From Bacteroidales bacterium (GTDB lineage Bacteria; Bacteroidota; Bacteroidia; Bacteroidales; FEN-979), in contig JAUXWT010000055.1 in the NCBI GenBank assembly GCA_030681475.1, positions 68,914-132,913 of the forward strand: a DNA stretch of 64,000 nucleotides, read 5' to 3'. Positions 8,405-15,931 of this stretch are shown here, piece by piece (the first letter of the stretch is position 1; each line of letters starts with the position of its first letter). The notes under the pieces were generated by a model. It did no database searches. It was not told where the DNA came from and saw only the letters and a program-made list of their open reading frames with translations. A program made the translations under genes and the position numbers.

Positions 8405-10330
8405 TCAATAACCGGAATATACTTTCAGAGCCGAAGACCTGATAAAATCATTTATCTTTTTTTGTACATCAGACTTAAGCAAACCTGGTGTTACAATAGT
8501 CGAAGCGCCGGAGTGCCTTTGCATCGGGGACGATGGTTTTCGGCCGATCTTATCCACCACATGAATCAGTTTATCAACATCTTCTTCGCTGTTTTCAATG
8601 CCCAGGCTGACCCGAACAAGGCCAGGCAGGCTTATTTTGGGAAACAGAGTCACGATCATGCCCTGAAACCGTTCCAGCAGCGGACTGATATTGAGCATGT
8701 GCTTGATGATGATATGAGCGCAGTGGCAACCATATCGTACTCCGATTCCACCCTGAATTGACAGTTCTTTGGCAACACGATCTGACATCATTCCTTTGAG
8801 CGCAAAAACAATAACACCGATCTTCCGGGAAAAACCTGGCGAGTCCGGATCCGTTATCCCGTAAATAGTCAGGCCTGGTATTTGAGACAATCCGCGCAAA
8901 GCCCTTCGGGTCAAAGCCTGTTCTTCTTCCTGGATCAGGTCGAACCCGATCCGTTGTAAAAGAACAAGCGCCTTGCCCAATGCGGCAATGCCCGCTGAGT
9001 TTTCCTCGCCGAATGACTTGATGAGCTCTAATTCAGCGAAGCTGAAATTAAGAATCCCCTTCCTGGCCACCAGTACACCGGTACCGAAGGGCGCATAAAC
9101 CTTATGGGCGGAGAATGCGAGATAGTCAATCCCGCATTCCTGCATTCCCACACTGCGGTGAGCGACTAACTGAGCAGCATCAACGAGCAACTTTGCCCCA
9201 TATTGATGAACGATCCGGCTTATCTCTCCTAAATTGTTGCAGACGCCAAGAACGTTCGAAGCGCCGCTTACAGCCACAAGTTTTATTCGCCGCTTTCCGT
9301 TCCGGCCGTGCTGATTGTACGCGGACAAGACCTTTTCCAGTTCATCCGGCTCCAGGAAGCCTTCAGCATCCACATCCAGCCGTATCAAAGACATGTTGGG
9401 GATTATGCGCCAGGGTAATTCATTCGAAGAATGTTCGAGTAACGTATTAAGCACTACCGAGTCAATGTCAGGATTAGATTCGCGGGCTAAACTTTCGGCT
9501 GCCAGATTGATGGCTTCCGTGGTATTGGAAGTAAAGATCACATCATAGTCAGTCAGAGGTGCACCAAGCATTCCTTCGCAAATTGACCTGACTTCATGGA
9601 TGATCTCCTGCTGTACCTGCCCGGGCTGACGCCATGTCTGCCTGACGGTGTTCCAGATCGGCGAGAATGTCGGCGTGCTGGCGCTATTGTCGAGATTGAT
9701 AAATGGCCTCTCTCCTTCCACGGTCGGGACAAGAATGCCGCGACCGATGAGTGTCAGCCTGAGTTCATCCAGTAATTCTTGTCCGGAATATTTCTCCAGC
9801 TCGTCCCGGTATAAAATTTCACTGGCGGTCAACGTTTCGCCGGTCGGATTCCGGAAGATGTCATTTCCGTATTTCCTGATCAGGCCCAGCGCCCTGGCGA
9901 ACGCGATGACGTTAACGATGGCGGGCGTACCGGCCTCAAACTTGTCTGGTGCATCAGCCCAGATTACCCAGCCTTTTGATACTACTCTGGTTGTTCCTCC
10001 GCCGGTCTGGAACGGAGGCCCACCGGGTAATGTTTTTCGGTTGACAACGAAGGCCTTTACACCCAGCGACAGGCCAATGTCACTGCTTGCCATTAAGTGA
10101 TAACTTCTCTGGTCAAGTTGTGCCATGAGGACTGAGGCTCTTCGGGGTGTACAAAAGATGACGATGTATTTGCCTTTTTTCAGACCCAGGAATTCCAGAA
10201 TAATACTCCTGGCCTCCTCGAATAAATGCGTCGATACCATCGAGTTGAGCCCGCTGCCTCGGTGGACATTGGAGTAAGTTTCGAGAGCGGCATACACCCC
10301 AAATTCCAGGGAAGTAAAAGAATCAATCAT
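8405..10330 (-). CDS. Class V aminotransferase-like protein with a shortened extra N-terminal copy
   Basis: The start at 10330 is chosen because its ATG overlaps the upstream stop as ATGA, giving 641 residues; an upstream in-frame ATG at 10378 would overlap that gene by 52 bp. The C-terminal ~400 residues form a cysteine-desulfurase/SufS-like PLP domain: FINLDNSAST, SNTTEAINLA, LLVDAAQLVAH, the Schiff-base lysine in FSAHKVYAPFGTG, and GVRYGCHCAH. The N-terminal ~230 residues look like a second class V domain cut down to its ends (YSNVHRGSG ... FEEAR, then GGGTTRVV ... FEAGTPAIVN), without the PLP lysine region. The substrate is unknown; desulfurase or selenocysteine-lyase-type chemistry is the family expectation. 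Confidence 0.75.
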   Translation of the reverse strand: MIDSFTSLEFGVYAALETYSNVHRGSGLNSMVSTHLFEEARSIILEFLGLKKGKYIVIFCTPRRASVLMAQLDQRSYHLMASSDIGLSLGVKAFVVNRKTLPGGPPFQTGGGTTRVVSKGWVIWADAPDKFEAGTPAIVNVIAFARALGLIRKYGNDIFRNPTGETLTASEILYRDELEKYSGQELLDELRLTLIGRGILVPTVEGERPFINLDNSASTPTFSPIWNTVRQTWRQPGQVQQEIIHEVRSICEGMLGAPLTDYDVIFTSNTTEAINLAAESLARESNPDIDSVVLNTLLEHSSNELPWRIIPNMSLIRLDVDAEGFLEPDELEKVLSAYNQHGRNGKRRIKLVAVSGASNVLGVCNNLGEISRIVHQYGAKLLVDAAQLVAHRSVGMQECGIDYLAFSAHKVYAPFGTGVLVARKGILNFSFAELELIKSFGEENSAGIAALGKALVLLQRIGFDLIQEEEQALTRRALRGLSQIPGLTIYGITDPDSPGFSRKIGVIVFALKGMMSDRVAKELSIQGGIGVRYGCHCAHIIIKHMLNISPLLERFQGMIVTLFPKISLPGLVRVSLGIENSEEDVDKLIHVVDKIGRKPSSPMQRHSGASTIVTPGLLKSDVQKKINDFIRSSALKVYSGY

Positions 10331-10809
10331 TCCTGAGATAAAAGTACTACATAGTTTTTGCCATACTTTTTCGCACACTTCGGACAGGTTGTGTACCAGT
10401 GAAACAATTTTTTGGTTTTCAGTCCTTTGGATTTCACAACGGTCTCAAAATCCTGATTCCATTTACCTGTATCCTTGAAAGCGCCTTCATATACCTTGCT
10501 GTAAAAAGCGCCGCTTAAATTCCTGTTTTCTGCGTTTGGTATTTCCTTATCCACGGCAAGGTACAGGTCCATGTTCCATTTTGAGGTATGGTCTGAAAGG
10601 CATAACCAATCCGGGACTACCGCACCAGCTTTAGTTACTGCTTCATCAAGCCTTTTCATCACCTTGCCGAAATTCATGGGTATGTAAAAAAGGGTAAATA
10701 CCTTATCCGTGATGAATTTTTTATCTGTCCATTCGAAGGTTTTATCATCCCATGGAACGGGATCAAACTTAGAGCAGCAGATCGGATCATTTTTTTCATG
10801 TGTTGTCAT
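10327..10809 (-). CDS. Unknown small protein with CxxC motif, coupled to the aminotransferase gene
   Basis: The start is placed at ATG 10809 (MTTHEKNDPICCSKFDP) because GGAGGAGG, a strong Shine-Dalgarno sequence unusual for this phylum, precedes it directly; the in-frame ATG at 10833 lies upstream of that site. The protein is 160 residues, soluble, without a signal peptide. It has CC near the N-terminus and FHWYTTCPKCAKKYG near the C-terminus, possibly a metal site. I do not recognise a characterised family. The stop overlaps the start of the class V aminotransferase (ATGA), so the two are probably translated together and may act in one pathway. Confidence 0.7.
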   Translation of the reverse strand: MTTHEKNDPICCSKFDPVPWDDKTFEWTDKKFITDKVFTLFYIPMNFGKVMKRLDEAVTKAGAVVPDWLCLSDHTSKWNMDLYLAVDKEIPNAENRNLSGAFYSKVYEGAFKDTGKWNQDFETVVKSKGLKTKKLFHWYTTCPKCAKKYGKNYVVLLSQE

Positions 10810-10834
10810 GTCCTCCTCCTTTTTTTTAATCAAA

Positions 10835-11263
10835 TTAATTAATCAAATCTTTCACACAACGAATTGAATAGCCGCCGCGTTTAGGACAATTGCATCCGCC
10901 CAGGCAGGCATAGTCGTAACCCATGGTCACGTGATAAGCATTGAGTAAATTAGTATCACCCTCCGTAACCGTCCACCACCCCCCTTCTATCCCCATATGA
11001 TAATATCCGCCATCAGGCCAGCGGTATCTGGTTGTTCGTAAGTTCTCCGCCATCCAGGTTTGTGAACCAATTACAATGGTTTTATATATATTTCCGTCCT
11101 GGTCGGTTAATGAACCATAAGTTTTGCCCGGATTAAACAAGGCTGTGGTTTTGCCATTGGTCGGATTTGTGTTTACCTCTTTTATACAACATGGTATCAG
11201 CAATAATAAGAGACACAGACCTGTTAATGGCGGGACCGGAAAGTTAAATTTCGTGTTTGTCAT
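10835..11263 (-). CDS. Shortened FISUMP-domain lipoprotein
   Basis: 142 residues. The N-terminus has a hydrophobic stretch ending LLLLIPCCIKE, a probable lipobox. After it come YGSLTDQDGNIYKTIVIG and QTWMAENLRTTRYRW, the start of a FISUMP (Fibrobacter succinogenes major paralogous) domain, and the protein ends GGYSIRCVKD, the usual end of that domain. The central part of the domain that normally lies between WMAENL and the C-terminal CVRD-like end is missing, and the protein jumps in frame to a GGYYHMG segment. It is probably exported to the outer membrane; function unknown. The gene lies 25 bp upstream of the small CxxC gene (start 10809). Confidence 0.75.
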   Translation of the reverse strand: MTNTKFNFPVPPLTGLCLLLLLIPCCIKEVNTNPTNGKTTALFNPGKTYGSLTDQDGNIYKTIVIGSQTWMAENLRTTRYRWPDGGYYHMGIEGGWWTVTEGDTNLLNAYHVTMGYDYACLGGCNCPKRGGYSIRCVKDLIN

Positions 11264-11403
11264 GGTTCCGGGTATGTTACAGACAACGGGTCATCTTGGA
11301 AAGTAAAATTATATTAAAAATTTATAAAAAACAAATGCTAAAATAATTATTATTGTCATTACATGTATATATCATTATATTTAAATATGACGAAACGGGA
11401 TAA

Positions 11404-11690
11404 AAGGATGGAAAACCCGGGCACTTTCACCACCCTGTACCTATTTTGGCTGACCACTGCAACCCTTTACCAATCAATGAACGGGAGTGGTCAATTCAGT
11501 TCTGCCAGGGATGGTCAAAGATATCGACGTGTGCAGCTAAGGTGGAAAGGCCGGACACATTGACCACCCTTTGCCGATTCTGGCTGACCGTTTCAATCCT
11601 TTACCAATCAATGAACAAGGGTGGTCAATTCAGTTCTGCCAGGGATGGTCAAAGTTATCATCGTGTGCACCTTGTTGGTAAAAATGAAAA
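11404..11690. repeat. Two tandem ~134-bp repeat units with internal inverted repeats
   Basis: Two degenerate copies start near 11404 and 11538; for example ACCACCCT recurs at 11429 and 11563, and a GGTCAATTCAGTTCTGCCAG segment recurs 134 bp later. In the second copy TTGACCACCCTT (11560-11571) is mirrored exactly by AAGGGTGGTCAA (11617-11628), and TGGTCAA/TGACC words recur. Repeated TGGTCA-type words at element ends are reminiscent of IS21-family termini, so this may be a transposon end remnant or MITE. No transposase is present. Apparent open frames across it are not credible genes. Confidence 0.65.
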
Positions 11691-11729
11691 AACCACTCAC
11701 AAATTACTTTGCAAGTGGCTGATTTTCAG

Positions 11730-11803
11730 TGACCCCGGAGGGATTCAAACCCCCAACCTGCTGATCCGTAGTCAGCTACTCTATTCAGTTGAGCTACGGG
11801 GCC
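11730..11803 (-). tRNA. tRNA-Arg (anticodon ACG)
   Basis: On the minus strand the sequence starts GGCCCCGTAGCTCAACTGAA and folds into a cloverleaf. The acceptor stem GGCCCCG pairs with CGGGGTC (one G-T pair), the anticodon stem GCTGA/TCAGC encloses loop CTACGGA with anticodon ACG, and the T arm contains GGTTTGAATCC. The discriminator is A (complement of 11730). CCA is not encoded. Confidence 0.93.
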
Positions 11804-11809
11804 AATTTG

Positions 11810-11845
11810 ATTTACGATTATACGATTTACGAATGACGAATGAAC
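11810..11845. repeat. Heptamer array of the ATTTACG word
   Basis: Units ATTTACG, ATTATACG, ATTTACG, AATGACG, AATGAACG follow each other just upstream of the tRNA. ATTTACG is the reverse complement of CGTAAAT, the word (in circular permutation) that builds the arrays at 34652 and 40145. Confidence 0.65.
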
Positions 11846-11863
11846 GCCTACATTCAACACCAC

Positions 11864-11891
11864 CTGTCACGTGTCACGTGTTACGCGTCAC
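11864..11891. repeat. Four phased heptamers, consensus GTGTCAC
   Basis: CTGTCAC, GTGTCAC, GTGTTAC and GCGTCAC follow without gaps upstream of the ammonia-lyase gene. The word is close to the reverse complement of GTGACAA, which forms the array on the other side of the same gene (13548-13596). Confidence 0.7.
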
Positions 11892-11941
11892 CTGCAATTC
11901 GTTTCGGGGTGCAAAGATACTATTTTTTTCAAAATATATTT

Positions 11942-11949
11942 TACCTTTG
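11942..11949 (+). promoter_or_regulatory. Putative -7 box of the lyase/PKS-like operon
   Basis: TACCTTTG fits TAnnTTTG and lies 52 bp before the lyase ATG. No TTG is seen at the ideal distance upstream, so the -33 part is weak or absent. It is the best candidate for transcription of the lyase and the genes that follow. Confidence 0.5.
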
Positions 11950-12001
11950 CAAATTTGATTCACGGAGGTAAAAACCCGGATAGTAAAATTAACCCCAAAC
12001 A

Positions 12002-13558
12002 ATGATAAGCGTAGGAATACAAAAACTTACCCCCGACGATTTCTACAGGATCCTTTTCATGAATGAAAAGATCCAACTCGCCCCTGAAGCTGTGGCAAAC
12101 GTAAAGGCAAATTTTGAGTTTTTGAAAGAATTTGCCAAAGGAAAGGTTATCTATGGCATCAATACCGGCCTCGGGCCGATGGCTCAATATAAGATCAACG
12201 GAAGTAACGAAATTCAGCTGCAATATAACCTTATCCGCAGCCACAGCGCCGGTTGTGGCACCCCCCTCCCCGAAATTTATGCCAAAGCCACCATGATTGC
12301 CCGGCTTAATACTTTCATGCTGGCCAAATCAGGAATCCACATCGAGGTGGTCGAGTTGCTTAAAGAGCTGATCAACAGGAACATCAACCCGTTTATCCCG
12401 GAACATGGAGGCGTGGGGGCAAGCGGCGACCTGGTGCAGCTTGCGCACCTGGCGCTTAACCTGATCGGGGAAGGAGAAATCTGGTACAACGGAAAACTGC
12501 AGCCCACGACCGAAGTTTTTCAGGTCGAAAATCTCACGCCGGTTACCATGCACATCCGCGAAGGGCTGTCGCTCATAAACGGGACATCGGCCATGACTGG
12601 CATTGGCATTGTCAATATCATACTTGCGAAAAACCTGCTTGACTGGGCCGTGCTTGCCTCTTCCATGATCAATGAGATCGCTGAGTCGTATGACGATCAT
12701 TTCTCCGATGGACTGAACAGGGTCAAAGCCCATTACGGGCAAAACCAGATTGCCCGGATGATGCGCGAGATCCTGAACGACAGCAAATTGATCCGCCGTC
12801 GCGACGACCACCTCTACAACGACAAAACAGTACAGGTCGAAGTGTTTACCCATAAAGTTCAGGAATATTATTCACTACGCTGCGTTCCACAGGTACTCGG
12901 CCCCATCCTCGATACCATCATCAATGCCAGGGAGGTGCTGATCAATGAGGTAAATTCTGCCAATGACAATCCGATCATCGACAACGAGGCTGAAAACGTA
13001 TTCCATGGCGGGAACTTCCACGGTGATTATGTGGCGCTTGAGATGGATAAATTAAAGATTGCCATCACGAAACTCTCCATGCTTGCCGAACGCCAGCTTA
13101 ATTACCTGATGAACGATAAACTGAACCAGAAACTTCCTCCGTTTGTCAACCTGGGCAAGTTGGGATTCAACCTTGGCATGCAGGGCGTTCAGTTCACCGC
13201 TGTTTCGACCGTTGCAGAGAATCAGACGCTCTGCTTTCCGATGTCCATTCACAGCATCACCAGCAACAACGACAACCAGGATATTGTAAGCATGGGCGCC
13301 AACGCAGCCATGATTGCCAAACGGGTGATCGACCACACTTATATTGTGCTATCCATTCACATGCTCGCCATCCTCCAGGCTGTTGACTACCTGGAGTTCA
13401 AACCAAGGCTTTCGACCTGTTCGGGGAAAAAATTCGGGGAACTGAGGAATATCGTGCCAAAATTCGTTGAAGACACGACAAAATATAAGGAAATAAAACA
13501 AATAGCTAATTATATACTTGGGAATAAATTGCAGTTCACCGTTGAAAGTGACAGGTGA
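12002..13558 (+). CDS. Aromatic amino acid ammonia-lyase, tyrosine-ammonia-lyase type
   Basis: 518 residues of the MIO lyase family. The Ala-Ser-Gly triplet that cyclises to the MIO cofactor is at residues 140-142 (GGVGASGDLVQLAH), and the catalytic Tyr is at 51 in YGINTGLGPMAQ. Histidine ammonia-lyases carry QEDHVSM with a Glu that contacts the imidazole; here the motif is NQDIVSM, as in PAL/TAL enzymes. GPMAQYKI also resembles the lyase associated with flexirubin loci. The expected reaction is tyrosine (or phenylalanine) to a coumarate (or cinnamate) plus ammonia, supplying an aryl starter. It is the first gene of the PKS-like locus. Its last codons merge into a heptamer array that supplies the stop codon. 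Confidence 0.88.
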   Translation: MISVGIQKLTPDDFYRILFMNEKIQLAPEAVANVKANFEFLKEFAKGKVIYGINTGLGPMAQYKINGSNEIQLQYNLIRSHSAGCGTPLPEIYAKATMIARLNTFMLAKSGIHIEVVELLKELINRNINPFIPEHGGVGASGDLVQLAHLALNLIGEGEIWYNGKLQPTTEVFQVENLTPVTMHIREGLSLINGTSAMTGIGIVNIILAKNLLDWAVLASSMINEIAESYDDHFSDGLNRVKAHYGQNQIARMMREILNDSKLIRRRDDHLYNDKTVQVEVFTHKVQEYYSLRCVPQVLGPILDTIINAREVLINEVNSANDNPIIDNEAENVFHGGNFHGDYVALEMDKLKIAITKLSMLAERQLNYLMNDKLNQKLPPFVNLGKLGFNLGMQGVQFTAVSTVAENQTLCFPMSIHSITSNNDNQDIVSMGANAAMIAKRVIDHTYIVLSIHMLAILQAVDYLEFKPRLSTCSGKKFGELRNIVPKFVEDTTKYKEIKQIANYILGNKLQFTVESDR

Positions 13559-13596
13559 CAAGTGACAAGTAACAAGTGACAAATGACAAGTGATAG
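13548..13596 (+). repeat. Seven phased heptamers (GTGACAA) from the lyase C-terminus to the next ATG
   Basis: The units are GTGACAG, GTGACAA, GTGACAA, GTAACAA, GTGACAA, ATGACAA, GTGATAG, with no interruption. The first units encode the last residues and the TGA stop of the lyase; the last unit ends exactly one base before the ATG of the ketoreductase. Confidence 0.85.
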
Positions 13597-14325
13597 ATGA
13601 AAATTGCATTGGTTACCGGCGGTTCAAGGGGTATTGGAAGGGCGATTTCAGTCAGATTGGCTGAGATGGGTTTTTTCGTCCTGATCAACTACCACACAAA
13701 TCATCAGGAGGCATCAGTCACCCTGCAGCAGGTCAGGGAAAAGGGAGGCGATGGTGAACTGATTCAATTTGACGTCACTTCGCAGGATGAGATCGAAAAG
13801 GCGCTCGGAAAATGGCTTGCTGCCCATGAAGGCGCTTATATACAGGTATTGGTGAACAATGCCGGTATCCGCAAGGACGCTTTGGTGATGTGGATGAAAA
13901 ACGACGAATGGCACGATGTGCTCAACACGAACCTCCATAGTTTTCTTTATGTTACCCGGTTTCTCCTCAAGGATATGATCATCAACAAAATGGGGAGGAT
14001 CATCAATGTGGTCTCCCTCTCCGGACTGAAGGGACTACCCGGACAGGCCAACTATTCGGCCGCCAAAGCCGGCGTGATCGGAGCAACCAAGGCGCTGGCA
14101 CAGGAAATCGCCAAAAAGAAGGTGACCGTCAATGCCGTGGCGCCCGGTTTCATTCAGACCGACATGACCAAAGATCTCGATGAAGCCCAATTGAAAACAA
14201 TGATCCCCATGGGAAGATTTGGCTCCCCCGAAGAAGTCGCCGCCGTCGTTGGTTTCCTTGCTTCGGACGAAGCATCTTATATCACCGGGGCGGTTATTAA
14301 TGTCAACGGAGGACTTTATACCTAA
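13597..14325 (+). CDS. fabG: 3-oxoacyl-[acyl-carrier-protein] reductase (KR)
   Basis: 242 residues, a classical short-chain dehydrogenase. The NADP-binding motif TGGSRGIG is at residues 7-14 and NNAG at 87-90, with a catalytic tetrad of Asn near 112 (TNLHS), Ser140, Tyr153 and Lys157 (ANYSAAKAG). The C-terminus YITGAVINVNGG is typical of FabG. It reduces beta-ketoacyl-ACP to beta-hydroxyacyl-ACP. A general fatty-acid FabG cannot be excluded from sequence, but its place between the ammonia-lyase and a ketosynthase indicates service in the aryl-polyene-like pathway (comparable with ApeQ). Confidence 0.9.
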   Translation: MKIALVTGGSRGIGRAISVRLAEMGFFVLINYHTNHQEASVTLQQVREKGGDGELIQFDVTSQDEIEKALGKWLAAHEGAYIQVLVNNAGIRKDALVMWMKNDEWHDVLNTNLHSFLYVTRFLLKDMIINKMGRIINVVSLSGLKGLPGQANYSAAKAGVIGATKALAQEIAKKKVTVNAVAPGFIQTDMTKDLDEAQLKTMIPMGRFGSPEEVAAVVGFLASDEASYITGAVINVNGGLYT

Positions 14326-14327
14326 TG

Positions 14328-14404
14328 ACGATTTACGAATTACAAGTAACGATTTAAAGGATACGATCTATGAATTTCACTATTTCACCATTTCGCTATT
14401 TAGC
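14328..14404 (+). repeat. Heptamer then octamer array filling the fabG-ketosynthase gap
   Basis: Six heptamers (ACGATTT, ACGAATT, ACAAGTA, ACGATTT, AAAGGAT, ACGATCT) run from 14328 to 14369. A short linker follows, then ATTTCACT, ATTTCACC, ATTTCGCT and ATTTAGC, ending exactly at the ATG of the ketosynthase at 14405. ACGATTT is a circular form of ATTTACG; ATTTCGCT is the reverse complement of AGCGAAAT, the word at 52033. Confidence 0.75.
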
Positions 14405-15622
14405 ATGAGTCGGGTCGTAATCACAGGCATGGGCATCTACTCCGTGATCGGGAAGAATCTCGCCGAGGTTGAGGATTCTCTGCGCCATGGAAGGTCAGGG
14501 ATCATATTTGATCCGCTCAGAAAGGAGATGGGATTCCGTTCTGCCCTTACCGGAATGGTCGAAAGGCCCCAGCTCAAAGGTGTACTCGACCGGAGAATGC
14601 GGGTCGGATTGCCCGTTCAGGGCGAATATGCATATATATCAACGCTTGAGGCGCTTAAAAATGCGGGGATCGATCAATCCTACCTGGATGCAAATGAGGT
14701 AGGGATCCTTTTTGGCAACGACAGTTCTGCTGTTCCCGTTGTCGAATCGGTTGATATCCTCAGGGAGAAAAAAGATACCATGATGATCGGTTCCGGATAC
14801 ATCTTTCAGTCGATGAACTCAACCGTTTCGATGAACCTTTCGGTGATCTTCAGGCTGAAAGGTATCAATTTTACTGTCAGCGGCGCCTGTGCGAGTGGTT
14901 CCCACGCCCTCGGCATCGGATACCTGCTGATCAAACAAGGACTTGCGGAGATGATCATCTGCGGTGGCGCACAGGAGATCAATCCTGAGTCAACAGCCAG
15001 TTTTGATGCACTCAATGCCTTTTCGATCAGGGAATCGGAGCCCACCAGAGCATCCAGGCCGTTCGACCGCGATCGCGACGGATTGGTTCCCAGCGGTGGC
15101 GCAGCCACTGTGATCATCGAAAGTTATGAATCAGCGATGAAACGTGGCGCCAAAATTTATGGCGAAGTGATCGGATACGGCTTCTCTTCGAATGGTGAAC
15201 ATATTTCCATGCCCAATGTCGAAGGTCCGGTTCGGGCAATGGAAAAGGCGATCCGGGATGCCGGGATCAGATCTTCAGAAATTGATTATATCAATGCCCA
15301 CGCAACTTCAACCCCGGCAGGCGACAGCAACGAGGCCAGTTCCATAGATATTGTTTTTGGCTCCTCAAGACCGCTTGTCAGCAGCACGAAATCAATGACC
15401 GGACACGAAATGTGGATGGGTGGCGCAAGTGAGGTGATCTACTCCACATTGATGATGAACAATAGTTTCGTGGCGCCGAATATCAACCTTGAAAATCCCG
15501 ATGATATCACCGCAAAACTGAACCTGGTCACAAAGTCAACCCCATATGAAATCAATGCATTCCTCTCCAATTCATTTGGTTTCGGAGGAACAAATTCTGC
15601 ATTAATTATCAGGAAAGTATAA
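14405..15622 (+). CDS. Beta-ketoacyl-ACP synthase (KS), complete active site
   Basis: The start at 14405 gives MSRVVITGMGIYSVIG, the normal FabF-type N-terminus; an upstream frame reaching back into the ketoreductase gene is not credible. The protein is 405 residues. The catalytic residues are Cys162 (SGACASGSHALG), His299 (NAHATSTPAGD) and His334 (KSMTGHE), so it should catalyse decarboxylative Claisen condensation. The C-terminal SNSFGFGGTNSALII is intact. It lacks the usual GTGT after the active-site His (TSTP instead), as often in secondary-metabolism KSs. It is probably one of several condensing enzymes of the polyene pathway. Confidence 0.9.
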   Translation: MSRVVITGMGIYSVIGKNLAEVEDSLRHGRSGIIFDPLRKEMGFRSALTGMVERPQLKGVLDRRMRVGLPVQGEYAYISTLEALKNAGIDQSYLDANEVGILFGNDSSAVPVVESVDILREKKDTMMIGSGYIFQSMNSTVSMNLSVIFRLKGINFTVSGACASGSHALGIGYLLIKQGLAEMIICGGAQEINPESTASFDALNAFSIRESEPTRASRPFDRDRDGLVPSGGAATVIIESYESAMKRGAKIYGEVIGYGFSSNGEHISMPNVEGPVRAMEKAIRDAGIRSSEIDYINAHATSTPAGDSNEASSIDIVFGSSRPLVSSTKSMTGHEMWMGGASEVIYSTLMMNNSFVAPNINLENPDDITAKLNLVTKSTPYEINAFLSNSFGFGGTNSALIIRKV

Positions 15623-15646
15623 TCATTCTTTTTTAATTAAAATCCT

Positions 15647-15654
15647 TATTTTTG
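15647..15654 (+). promoter_or_regulatory. Putative internal promoter (-7 box) before the first ACP
   Basis: TATTTTTG, a match to TAnnTTTG, lies 19 bp before the ACP start at 15674, in the 51-bp gap after the ketosynthase. No clear -33 TTG is seen. It would allow the thirteen tightly packed genes from 15674 on to be transcribed separately from the lyase-KR-KS genes. Confidence 0.5.
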
Positions 15655-15673
15655 CACCGGTTAATGAAAGACT

Positions 15674-15925
15674 ATGATGCAAAACGAGGAGATTATCAGG
15701 AAAATAAACCAGTTGCTGGTCGATGAAATAGAGATTGAAGCGGCACAGATAGCCCCTTCCGCCGACCTGAAAAAAGACCTCGGTATCGACAGTCTTGACT
15801 TTGTTGACCTGTTTGTGATCATTGAAAATAATTTCGGCTTCAAAATGAAGGCAGAAGAGATGACCGAGGTAAAATCACTACAGGATTTTTATAACTATAT
15901 CATCAATCGTATCAATCCAAACTAA
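15674..15925 (+). CDS. Acyl carrier protein
   Basis: 83 residues with the phosphopantetheine attachment site at Ser40 (LGIDSLDFVDL). It is small, acidic and helical, the usual ACP size. It presumably carries the growing aryl-polyene chain. It is one of two ACPs in this locus (the other at 24402), as in aryl polyene clusters with ApeE/ApeF-like carriers. It is followed after 6 bp by the acyltransferase gene. Confidence 0.9.
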   Translation: MMQNEEIIRKINQLLVDEIEIEAAQIAPSADLKKDLGIDSLDFVDLFVIIENNFGFKMKAEEMTEVKSLQDFYNYIINRINPN

Positions 15926-15931
15926 AAACTG

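Noticed and set aside
11363-11958. Two overlapping plus-strand open frames near the tRNA
   Set aside because: They run through the 134-bp tandem repeat and across the tRNA gene on the other strand; no credible protein features or conserved motifs.
12002-13558. Histidine ammonia-lyase (hutH) of histidine degradation
   Set aside because: The NQDIVSM motif has Gln-Asp where HutH has Glu-Asp-His, no other hut genes are nearby, and the gene lies in a PKS-like locus.
14219-14404. N-terminal extension of the first ketosynthase from an ATG inside fabG
   Set aside because: It overlaps the KR gene by 107 bp and runs through a short-word array; the ATG at 14405 gives the standard KS N-terminus.
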